NCBI RefSeq assembly: GCF_964204645.1 | Contig: NC_134025.1 | Coordinates: forward strand, 5,337,001 to 5,401,000 | DNA from: Tubulanus polymorphus | Lineage: Eukaryota > Nemertea > Palaeonemertea > Tubulaniformes > Tubulanidae | Length of the DNA stretch: 64,000 nt | Reading direction: 5' to 3' | Shown: one piece after another, positions 40,601 to 52,090 of the stretch | Numbering within the stretch: position 1 is the first letter of the stretch | How the letters are laid out: each line of letters begins with the position of its first letter | The notes under the pieces: model-generated | Database searches by the model: none | What the model was told of the DNA's origin: nothing | The model's input: the letters and a program-made list of their open reading frames with translations, nothing else | Position numbers and translations under genes: made by a program

Positions 40601-43600
40601 GTTTCCTCGTAGCCAATTTCAGCGAATTTGACAATGAATATACCTGGTAATAAGATAAAAACCCACTATCTACAGATTAAAAGAATTTAAAAACAAGAAT
40701 TTATTTATTCAATCTAAAATATATATAAGACACGACGTTTCGATCTCACCCTAGAGATCATCGTCAGGTGGCACCAATTCTTGTTTTTAAATTCTTTTGA
40801 TCTGTAGATAGTGGGTTTTTATGTTATTATCCGTTCACCACGTTTGAGTGTGTTTATCGTTCTAATATACCTGGTGTCGTTCTTACCAGAATAGTCGTGA
40901 TCTTCAGCGTTTTATTTTTCAACGAATTCTCTAGTTCGTGGCGATACGTAGAATATTCCTTTGATATATTGAGACCTTTGCCCGTCTCCCAGACACCGAT
41001 CTTTAATTAAAGGAGAGCACGCAGTTTTACAACGCTTGTACGTCAATATTTGACTAAACAGTTTGATGTGCGGAATATTAGGATAACTTTTCGTTTAAGT
41101 AAACGTAGGTCGTGTATAAATTGGCAGTTAAATCAAATTGTTAGGACAAGTAGAGAGATATTTTATGGGTTTGTCACGTTTATAGCAGCTATGAATCTGC
41201 GGCGGATGGCGATCAATGCATCTATATATCGGGTTTATGACGTCAATGGATTCGGAATACCTCGTTCAGTATGCCCTTTTTCGTCAGTTCAACTAGCTGC
41301 AACCGGAAATGAGAACGGAGACCTTTACTGTCGAACTTTATGTCTCCCGTTAGTCCTTTAATCTCCGCCTGAAAGAACATAGACGCGTTACACCATTTTA
41401 CACTCACAGAACAATGAGACGCTAATTAGAAGGAATAAATTGGAAGACTATGTACTGCTTCATTGAGTAAATATAGTCAAGTGGAATACGTAGTGCGATC
41501 GTAATGACTATATGTATCAAATATCTGGTAGTCTATTTAGATCGTCCGAAAGAAATAAACCAAAATATTTTATGAACCACACATAAAAATTCACACGTAA
41601 AATATGCAGTATTATATTGGCTAAAATCAGCAATAAATCTGTAAAAAGAATAATTGAATAGATATTATTGATAGTTGAATGAGGAAATGTTTTTAACGTA
41701 CCATTTTCAAATAGTTAAGTAAACTGCTGCCCTGTGACCAGGCGGTTCCAGCACTACACGACTGCGGGGTTACAGTAATATCCAATGCACCCGATAAAGC
41801 GTCCAAAGCTGTGGCAAACAGATGGACAGCGTCGTAGATTAGGGCAGTTTCCGTCTATAAAAGAACACTTTTCATTTATTTGGTGATACACGATGTTACG
41901 AGGTATTTGAGGGTATTTCAGAGGTTTAGGGGAAGCAGGGAGTTGGCTCCCAGAATAGAGTTAGCAGGATCAATACTTTCGAGACTTCAGTCGGCTGAAC
42001 CTCATTTCCCGTCATCAGTTCGTCATTTGCTAAATTCAATAAAGTCGAAATTTTGAAATTACCGACGAACACGCGATATCAATGGAAGCGTTTCAATTAG
42101 GTTTTACTGCTATCTACCAGTTATTACTTGATAGAAAGATGAATAGATAAAAACCTTCATTCCAACTGGGTTGCAAATTTCAAATTCAAATACGAACGAT
42201 TCTATATCAAATTCATTAATAGTCAATCTAATGTATCATTTCAGATATGTTTTCCACTTCTAGATTAAAAACCGTGTTTCCATCAACATTAAAACAATAG
42301 TCAAGTGCAAAATATGGAAAGTCGAACAATCATGCGATGATTTTACTCCATTATAGAGCGAAAATTGAAAGTAAACGATACATTAGCTAATAAAGAACTG
42401 AGTGCTGCGAAAACAAAATTCAATTTTCTGCTATTCAGTCCACGATATCGAGAAACAAAAGGACAAGCAAAAAGTCTGAATGAATATCTTTTTTTCTAAA
42501 ATAGAATTGAACAAGTATATGATAATAGAAATCAGAACAGAAATTGTAGATATCTATAGCTAATACTAATATAAACCGTAATCTGTGCTTTGAGAGATAC
42601 ACCTATCTCTCTCTCTGTAAATATATATATATACAGTCTAATTCATTATTAAGACAACACCACCAACCGTTTCTGTGAAGCCCGTTGATGAAATATTCTG
42701 TACAGCGAAAAAAAACAAAGGAAAACCAAAGCATAACTGGCACTGCATTAGGTTTATTACTACTCGCCTTCGGGTTGACTCCATATGTTAGAATATTATT
42801 GTTCATACATTATTCAATTTTTATCTCACGTTCCTTAGCTTTAGCCCGAAGGGAATTGAGATTTTCCAAACAAGAAAGAAATGTTACATTCTGTTTCCAA
42901 ATCTTATGTCGGCGCTTTTGATAATTCATCGAACGGATATATATCTATCTTTGCAGGTATGAAATATTTATACATGTACTGAAAGCAGTAGTGCAACTTA
43001 ACGTGACTTGGGCTTACCGAGACCTGTGAAATATGTCACCCATTATAAACGCACGATATTGTGTTACTGAAGTGCAAGTCGCAATCCAAAAACGTATGGT
43101 TTACGAAATCTATTTGGAACGATTCCATTTTGTTAAAAGTTTGATCGATTATCAGTATCAGATATGATTTATCTAACAAGGTTTCTACCTTGATTGTTGG
43201 TTTGCCCTCCATCGGAGAAAATGATCCGCTCATTTCTTCCAGCATCCAGTCACTCGATACGTCAGACACCAACGAGTTTTGAGGGTCAATGATTCGGTAG
43301 GAAGTTATATTCGCACCAACGTCTTTGAAATCATTCAGATCCAATATTCCCATATCCTGTCATCAAAAATGAGAAAGAAGGCTTTAGAACGGGTCGTATT
43401 TTTGGCTGAGAAGACGAGAGAAAATGACGTCATCATACAATCTACCAAAGTGGCGTAAGTGGGCCGCAAAACAGACAAATCATGACGGAGTCATTTGAAA
43501 TTACGCCCAAGTTATCATCATTATCATCAAAAGCACATTTGAAAGTGATTATGTTTTTTGTCATGGATAATGATGTCTTTCTAAGCACAATGCGGCGTCG

Positions 43601-46600
43601 GATGAATCAAAAGACTCGCACTCACGATAGGACTCTTAAAGCACTTATCTCTTTGGATGTATAATACTCACCAGCGTCGTGAATAAGTAGTGATAGTAAA
43701 ATGTCAACATTTCCAGTTGCAGAGCCTAAAAAAGACATAACTCATAAGGTTTCAAAGACTCATCAGTTCAATAAAATCGGCTAAATGGCAAATGGTGACG
43801 ATATGACGAATTGATCTCACGATCTGCTTAGTTAAGTCACACATAAAGTGTCAATTTACAAGCAGACTTATAATACACGTTGATTTGAGGACATGTACAC
43901 TGCTTACAAGACTACTTATAGCTACCGGCAGTTCAGATAGGAGTGTTATCCAACATCGACCACTACTAGCAATCAGTGTAATGGCCATATATGACAGTTT
44001 ACCTTGCAGTCAAGATGACATCAAATATTGGATACGTTAGAAAAAACTAGCACTACATTATCGAATCATGAATAAACCTTTAAGGATAAGTGTCCAAAAA
44101 TGGTAACTACCTCGCGCAGGACTTGTCTTATTTTGTCAACGCGACAATCAACGATTATTTTCGTTTCACCGCGGAGTTTCAGCTCTTTGAGTAATGGTTT
44201 ATATTGTCCATTGACGGCCTCTAACTTCCGAACAGTAATTTGGTATTTGCTCGAACCATTTTCCTTTTTCTTTTTATTGTTCGGATTTTTTGCTTCCAGT
44301 ATCGAGTGTAACCGTATTAAACCTGGAATGATATGTGCATGGGCATGATATTCATTGATCATGCTTTATATACATTTATTACATTATATTCATCTTAATA
44401 GAATTTCCAATTTGTTATTCTCTGCAAATACGTAGTCATAAAAGTTTCCGTGCGAATGACGGTCAAATAAATTTTCGCCTGAGATAGTTTGGTTAAATTA
44501 AATTAATTGCACACGGTATTCGCTGATTGCAGTTGCGACAGAGACGGTAATTAGTTTGTTGTCAAATTTCAGACGGCAAATGCAGCGCGGTGAAACAAAA
44601 TCCACATGGAATGATCATTATACTCCGAAAAGCATTACCGCTTCGCACGTGAATTCTCGCAATTTCATACCTCAAAGAAAGGTAATCGGAAAGAAAATAT
44701 TGACAAGACTAAGACTGTGCTTCTTCGTAGGCAACGACTTGACGCTTACCTTCGTTATCTTCGTACAAAATGGTGAACTTTTCCCACTTCAGTTCTTTCA
44801 CGATATCTACGTACGCTTGGCTTAGCGATGTGTAATGAGGATACAAATTAACAGAATAAAAATCTTTAAAGTTGCGGTAACTCCAGCGTGTTTCGATGTG
44901 CGGCACTTCCAGAGCGTCGCAGATCGACTGAACATGAGCGGACGACAGGCTGGACATCGGCCCAAATACGGAAGCCATGCCACTTTGAAGTAGATGACAA
45001 GCTGCAAGAATAAATGAACACCATGAATGAACTTAGAAATACCAGAATAATGGAAACTAATCAAATATAACATATATTTAAATGCATTACTTTTCAACTC
45101 ATTCTCATGCTTATCAGGAATCGTGCTAAGAAGGGCCAACAAATACGAAATTGTTTTCATTCAAGTATAGTAGATAAAGAATCAATCATAGATAGATAGA
45201 GAAGTGAGAACTTTTCAATCATTGTTTATCATACGTATATACATATATATAGATTCAATTTCTGTCTGTCGTCGGGCATTGATGCATATTCATCGGAGTA
45301 AATATTCATTCGTTCAGGGATCCTAGCGCCGACATTTACTTCATCTCCGGGGATTCTCAGGTCTTTTTACGACTAATGGGAAAAAAGATCGATGCGCATT
45401 TTCGTTTCTTACCTTTTCGAGATGTATGGAAGCTGTCATCTTTCGGCACCTGGGCTATTTCCGCTAGAAGCCTCGTATTCTTCAGGATATCTCGTCTATC
45501 ATTGATCTTATCAGTGGCATATTCAAATGCTTTTTTCTGACCTACGTTGTGATGTTCGAATATTCCACCTACGCGTTAGTAAAGGATACGATACTTTTAA
45601 TGTTTTTGATAATACTTGTGAATGAAGCTTGCAATTAAATACGATATGATTTTAGTTTTCCATCTCATATCCCAGCACGATGATTAACGTAAAACGATAT
45701 ACATAAAAAAACATTATCAGGTACAGATAATGCATTATTCCATATCGAAAGAGAACATTTAAGGGTTTACTTGGGATTTCATCAAAACGTACGTATGTAT
45801 GAAATTTTATTGGCTCATGATAGAAAAGGCGCATATATACAAGTCGTTTTTGATGAGTTCAGTGATAAAAAAAACCTTTTATTATCAATGACCATCAAGA
45901 TACTCGTCAGAGCACACAAAAGGCTATTACCACCGTATGCATATAATACAAACGAGCATTAACCAGTTCACATTTCAGTTCATCTTGATACGTAGCCTAC
46001 TTAAACTCCCGAAAACGAGAGCTGAATAATTGTAAAGAAGATTAGCCGAATACAAGATTAATTCGGTCGAATTAGTATGGAATTAATCATGACATTCAAT
46101 GAAATCATTACTGTTCATTTTTATTGGCAATCATTTTTTGCTGAACGGCGTTCGTCAGCCGTAAATTGACGTCGAGCAATTCCGTCAAATTCATATGACA
46201 GCCAGGCAGCGGTGAATGATGTTTTGTCGCTAACGCCAATCAAATACGTCGTTATATTGATCGAATCAAAATCGTAATTCTCTGTATAACTATTGCGTTT
46301 TCATCTATCGTTCGATAAATGCGTATAAACATTAACGACTTATGTGGTGTGTGCCGATATAATTCACCACATTGCAAAGATCCAGAGTTGTAAAATATAA
46401 AAACATTTCACAAGTTATTCTATTCAGCCTTCTTTGGTGCCGTTTATCGGAGTGACGTCACAGCGCGTCATAGTGGCCTTATCGAGCGAAGTAAAAAGTC
46501 GCAGTTGACTGCCATTAGAGGAACAACACACGTGCCTATCCAGCCACGATCTAATAATTGTTTCTTCTACGGCAAAGCTCCGAAATCAACGCCCGTCCGC

Positions 46601-46775
46601 AAACAAGTGAATCGGAGGGATAAAATTCCAATTAACCTCGGTCGTTTGGCCGGTTGAGAGATCACGACTTACCGATTTTGATGACTCGCTGTAATGCCGC
46701 GGATACACTAACACTGAGTAGCACCATTAGTAAGCCAATACAAATATTTCGCCACATCTTAGCCATGGAAGACAT
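37698..46775 (-). CDS. Kainate-type ionotropic glutamate receptor, complete (940 aa)
   Basis: Exons in order: 46775-46673, 45568-45413, 45001-44750, 44322-44111, 43725-43672, 43356-43189, 41854-41702, 41368-41261, 41000-40887, 40322-40113, 39634-39292, 39015-38798, 38710-38485, 38403-38135, 38023-37976, 37886-37698; phases agree. A signal peptide ([15 protein letters not shown]) precedes a full amino-terminal domain ([18 protein letters not shown] onward, to about 420). The ligand-binding domain follows ([27 protein letters not shown] Arg, GST, LLEST Glu). The pore loop is GSLMQQG with Gln (codon CAA) at the Q/R site, predicting a calcium-permeable unedited channel; M3 has the intact [15 protein letters not shown] gate. 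The tail is short, ending RELYA. It would form glutamate-gated cation channels at synapses, homologous to GRIK subunits. An alternative is a divergent AMPA/kainate-like invertebrate subtype. AATAAA on the minus strand at 37473-37478 may end the transcript. Confidence 0.95.
40649..40863. mobile_element. Foldback retroelement-like insertion with 12-bp TSD
   Basis: Two 54-base inverted arms (40648-40701 and 40776-40829) match with two mismatches around a loop of 74 bases. The 12-mer AATATACCTGGT flanks the whole unit at 40637-40648 and 40864-40875, a clear target-site duplication. On the minus strand the loop contains CTGACGATGATCTC...GAGATCGAAACGTC, which resembles the hammerhead-ribozyme core (CTGANGA...GAAAC) with one extra base. 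Long variable duplications, inverted ends and hammerhead motifs are known from Penelope-like elements, so I assign it there tentatively. It lies in a kainate-receptor intron next to the donor at 40886. Confidence 0.7.
41238..41245. promoter_or_regulatory. CRE palindrome TGACGTCA
   Basis: Exact site in a kainate-receptor intron, 16 bases past the donor of exon 41368-41261. Confidence 0.25.
43425..43432. promoter_or_regulatory. CRE palindrome TGACGTCA
   Basis: Exact site in the kainate-receptor intron between exons 43725-43672 and 43356-43189. Confidence 0.25.
46453..46460. promoter_or_regulatory. CRE palindrome TGACGTCA in kainate-receptor intron 1
   Basis: Exact site 213 bases downstream of the first coding exon in the direction of transcription, a common place for a regulatory site. 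Nearby sequence is richer in CG dinucleotides than its surroundings. Confidence 0.35.
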
Positions 46776-48370
46776 CGCGATGTTGCCCGATTTTCAGCAG
46801 TCTCTCTTGCTTATGTGTTGAACCAATGCATCGTGTTATAGCTTATATCGGATGGGATCTAAAAAAGAAAAACGATAAACGATAATCGAAAAACATTCCT
46901 TTAATGAATTTTTGATAACATGTGACTGGTACGCCGGCAAAATGCCTGAAGAAATTGATAGAGCATTTACCCCTAAAGAAAAGCGAGACGATAAATTACT
47001 GAAATGGCAGATTTGTATTTGGTACTAAACACTTCAGGGATAACGTTGAACGAAGAGTATATTCCACTTTCCCACGATCTCTAACATTAAATCCCGAAGT
47101 TTAAGCACATTTTTGCGAGTAGAGGAAATTTATAAATCCTATGAAATAATGTGCAATATTTCCTCAAAGTTTCGTATTTTATATGTTACAATTGATCGCA
47201 CATTGTATACTATTTTACGCAGAAGTTAATTTGATATAAGTAATGGATTTTACATTACTTAGCCGATATCCACCATCGATGAAACATGCGCTGAAGTACA
47301 TTTAAGTGAAAATTACCAGCTACGGGGGAATGTGATTTAAAACTCAATATGTATGTGTACATTATGTGTTTAGTAATAAACACTGGTATAGATGAATCAT
47401 TGGTGGTTGTCCTTGGTAATATACATATTCGATATCGTTCGTTCTTCAGTCATAATATCACGTCTGTTGCCGGAGGCGTTTGTGTCACTTAATCCCAGCA
47501 GCGCATCTTCCGCATCGACGAGAACAAACGAAGAGCATATAATAAGCGCGGCTATCATTCCATCACTTCATTCTTTATGGACACTTCGTATATATATAGT
47601 AAATGTGAAACAAAGGTGTATGGTTGATAGCGCAGTATTCTCACCAAAAAACCGCATCACCGTCACAATATAGTACAGGCTGGTCCAGCGGAAATGACGT
47701 GTAGCCACCACCGAATGAATAGTTGATTGACAATACCCCCAAGTGAGGTTCCGGTTACAATATAATATTGCTTATTGCCAATAAAACACAGGCTTAATGC
47801 TAAACTGTAGTAACATGTTCGCACCGCAATATTGGAAGCAGAATCAACAACAAATCGTCTTCTTTTCAACCGTACGTTTATACCCGTATAATGAAAGTAT
47901 ATCAACGGTGAATTGAACGAGTCGGATATTACTCTTGACATAAAGCTATCGATAACCGGGACATCTTGTCCACGGTGTTCATTTTGAGATTTAATTAAAT
48001 AATTTACCACCATGCTAGCAATTGATTATACAATATCTGCACTGTGGCAGATACAGAGAATGTTGGATGATGCCATCTGCGGCCAATGCACCTTTTTAGA
48101 TTCGAGTAGGTTGGGAGCGCTAACTGAACAAACTTATACGTAGTTAATCTAATTTAACTAGTTTTGGCGAGTAAGAAAGCCTACATTTCTGTTCTACCGA
48201 ACTAAACTGGGGCCAAATTGTAGAATATCGGGTACCGGGTATAGTGCAAGGGTGTATAGGAACATATTCCATACGTTCGTAGTGATTCGGTTCTTGACGT
48301 GATAAGACCCACCGACTGTAAACAGGTGACATGGTATACTGGGCGACTGATGGACGACTGGTCGACTGGA

Positions 48371-48470
48371 TGACCATCAGCATCGCCATCTCTGCCATCA
48401 CCTTCTCCAGCATCACCATCATCAACATCTCCACCATTACCTCTTTTAGCATCACTGCCACAGCATCAAC
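48371..48470. repeat. Imperfect trinucleotide repeat (CATCAC/CATCAT type)
   Basis: About 100 bases of degenerate CAT/CAC/CAG-type triplets. It creates a spurious Met/Glu/Val-rich reading frame on the minus strand. Confidence 0.7.
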
Positions 48471-51400
48471 ACTTGGGCCCTAAACTGGTATACATGGCAA
48501 ATTCATCTAAGACATATATTGGATGCACTGGTGGTGAGGAACAAACTCGGCAAAATAAAACCCCAGTGAAAGGCGTTACGTATATACGTATCTAGCTATA
48601 TAGCACGGCGGAATCCCGGCAGAAAGAATGACGCAGATAATTAATGCTATAATTGCATCTGCATTAATGACTATTCGCTGTGTGTTTCGAGATGCGCCGA
48701 ACGACCCAAAATACATCACGATCGCATGCATCATTCCGTAAAACGACTGAACATTCTGATGAAGACCGATGCCGTGCTTGAAACTGAAGGTTTACGATTT
48801 CGGATTATGATTCCGAACGCTGTACAATCAAAATCGTAAGACAAATAGTTGAAAAATTTGAAATTGATTTGATTCTATTGCGGTACTCTCCCCCAGTCTC
48901 TTGCTGCCACTATGATTTTCACGAGGGGAATCCAAGTACGGCGAAGCGCGAACGCTGATTTACATGCGCCGCACATAGCGGTCATCAACAAGTGTAACGG
49001 TAATACAATAAGATGGATCAGTCCGATTTATCAGAGAGCTGTAAATAAGATTTACAACGGCTTTATAGCGTTCATTATAGGCATCTTCGTGCCGGGATCG
49101 GGAATTCATCTTGGCTCTGAAACCACACAATCGGCATCAAGATACAATTCTGCACGGAAGTTTTGAATCACGATTATTCCGTGAACATCATTTGAGTGAA
49201 ATGAAACAGCCTTTAGGCGAATGAAGCGAATTGCTATTCTAACTGACAATTCTGATATATACAAGTGCATCTACGACGCAATACATAAAGCTTCGACGAC
49301 ATCGCGACAACGCGACCTTTCAACCTATGCATCAGAATATGAATTATCGTCCTCGTGAATGAATCCAATCAAATGAGTTATAAATTGAAACGGGTTCAGT
49401 CTGTAATCTCTTCTGGTTATGGAAGATTATGCCTGCCATCATTTCATTCGAATGTTGAGATCAATACGATCTTGCTGGAGACGAATGACAGCTGTGTCCC
49501 TTCTGTATTCTATTATTCTTCTCCGTTGCTCAGCAATATTACGCCGAGACTAGCTGAGGCACATTGTCAGTCGAAAAAAAATCCCTTCTCTTGTTCGTTT
49601 TGTCTGACAGCACCACATCGCTTCGGTCGTTTCCGGTTCGACGATTAGCGTCGAAATCGGGGAAGAATTCACGAAATGATGTACCGTATCTCATGATAAA
49701 ATCTCTGACCAGCCAAAATGCATCAATTCGCAAGTCAGGTGATTTGTGTGCGAAGTGCAAAAGATGATAACAAATAAATTGATATGGAAAAACAAATGGT
49801 TGTGGAGTACCGATAATCTCAGAAACAAGTTACCAACAATCTTTTAGCGTCGAATTAAAACGACCAGTGAAATTCTGCCATATGCATGATCTTGATAAAA
49901 ACGGATATCGTTATATCGAAAATCAAAGATTTTACCCGAAACAAGTGGCGATTTTATAATCTCACTTCTTCATAAACGATTGCACGTAAGAATTGCGCAT
50001 CATGGAATGTTAGATTATCGCAAATTGAGGGTATACCCAGGGGCAAATCTGTACAGCATAACGAGAAACCATTGGACATACATGTCGCATAATTCTTGCC
50101 GAGTAACTGGAGTGCCTCGAGAGCATCGAACGCCTCAAGTGAATGAAACTTCTCCACTTTCATTTATACGTACAGCTTTAAGTTATACACAATTAAGAAA
50201 TCGAATTCGCACGACTCATGAAGTGACGTCCCAAAGTACAAAATTCCCTTGAGTTATCAATATTCACCACACTTCATATGTGTTTACTGTCAAGAAGCCT
50301 TGGCTCATCTCAAATATTTTAGATTCTTTTGCGAAATCCTATATTTCCTACACAGATGTGTACAGGCAGCAGCATTTGTATGTATCGTGTATGAGAAAAA
50401 TTATGAATATCTCAGATTCTTTATTGGTCGCCCTTATGTTGCTATGACATTCTAACTATAGCATGTGCGAAGCTCGGTCGATTTTCATTGAAAATAAAAC
50501 CTACTTGTAGAACATTTTCTTTTTTTCTCAAAACAACGACAACATATGGCTCCAATACAAAAGTCCCGCAACTTCACCCAGTACCTCATACAATACACAT
50601 ACTATATTGCGGGGCAAAAAATCGAAAATATCAATCATATGACAGAAAGGCGTGATGTGGAATGAACAGTCCAAATGACTTTTTCATTTCATATTCGTAC
50701 GCTACAAAGCGACAACTGCCTTTTATTTCTCAAACAGCATATACCGTAAAATAGAAATAAATACGAAATATTCAGAATGAAGTCTGTCTAGTTTATTCCG
50801 GTTTTTATCACAATTACAGTACAAATCTAGAAACAAACAAATTACGAGAGAGAAATGTTCATACTTTCAAATCTTAGCCCTAATGATGGGCAGGTCGGCA
50901 AGCATATCAATAGTGACAACTATAACGAGGAATGAATGCCACCTGATGTCGAATTCGTAAAAATGAAATTTTCAACTTTATACACCACGGTAGGTACGTT
51001 CGCGATATATGTTCATCTCTAAATCCAAGAAACATAACAATTAAGTTCAGACAAGTAAACACAGCGAGTAATGTGTTCCAAGATAACCGAGTAGCTGTTT
51101 TCGATTCTAGTCAGACCAGTTAAAGATAAAGTATATAACTTATTCACTTTCCACTACACAGGCATATGTTCTGTTGGAATGCATGCATATGCAGGTGGCA
51201 TTACCTATGTCGAAGAAGGTAAAAAACAAAATATACAACGAAAGTGACATAAACAAAGAAAATGACGAAAAACAAAAGGAATAAAAAATTCTCCATAGAA
51301 ATCTTTCCGCGAGAAATAAACTGATATATCCTCGTACTGTATATAAAAAAAAAGTAAAAAAGGGAAAAGTAATTTACTGAAAATAGATTAGTCGGTAGTT

Positions 51401-51683
51401 TGGGAGTGCCTCAATATCAATTAGGTGTAAGGTTATCTTAAAAATAGTATGTTGTATATATATTGCTATATTTCTACATGAGAAAGATAAATACCATCAG
51501 TAATTCGCGATGAATTTATGTGTCACTCTCATATAAATATTAATGGTAATATTGCTATTGATTACCACTCTGATCCGAAGACATTAAACATAGACGGCAT
51601 GCAGGTAATGATATCTTCCCGGTGACACCTGACGTGTGGACAAAGACCGCGTTTATATAGATTTTCCCGTTGATGGCAAGCCA

Positions 51684-52090
51684 TCATCTCCCAGTACCCA
51701 GTGGAGTCAGCTGCAGGGAGAGCGAACTGCCTTTAATCAGCAACATGATGGGGTTTGCATTGCGTATCGGCTCAGGGAGAGCAGGTGCATTATCAGTCAT
51801 AGATACAAGCTTAGGTGAATCATTTAGCCAATTGAGGAAAGACACTCCTGTCCATTTGAATTCGTTTTTTCTAATTCGTCTATGTCTTATCCTAATCGAT
51901 GGTTCTGTTGTGCAATCGTTACTTTTGAGTTCCATAGCTTGAATGCGGTTTACATCACCATGAAAAATAATCATGTTGAATCGAATGTCCCGACTTCGGT
52001 TTTCAGGATGAAATGCTAACGTTATGAATAGCTCGTGTAAGGACATACCGGCTTCATCATCAGTCTGCCGTATTGAATTTCTTTTGCAAA
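51684..52090 (-). other. Unidentified open frame, possible terminal exon or element remnant
   Basis: An AG acceptor after a T-rich tract (52091-52092 on the plus strand) opens a frame of about 135 codons ending at 51684. It includes LHELFITLAFHPENRSRDI, SIRIRHRRIRKNEFKWTG and EPIRNANPIMLLIKGSSL. The composition looks protein-like (mixed charged and hydrophobic residues), and it is the longest frame in the gene-poor region. Upstream pieces on the same strand read in other frames, so it may be a decayed element or pseudogene. I recognise no family. Confidence 0.25.

Noticed and set aside
40702-40775. A complete, active hammerhead ribozyme
   Set aside because: Only the core-like CTGANGA...GAAAC pattern is seen; I could not complete stems I and III, and stem II has an unpaired base. 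Kept only as a hint in the foldback finding.
47663-48013. Minus-strand frame of 116 codons
   Set aside because: ATG-led and fairly long, but no splice context, domain or family resemblance, and it lies in AT-rich sequence. Not supported as a gene.
48144-48461. Met/Glu/Val-rich minus-strand frame
   Set aside because: Produced by the degenerate trinucleotide repeat in the same place.
49355-49767. Overlapping frames on both strands
   Set aside because: Both strands are open to similar extent, with no splice sites or recognisable motifs; most likely chance.
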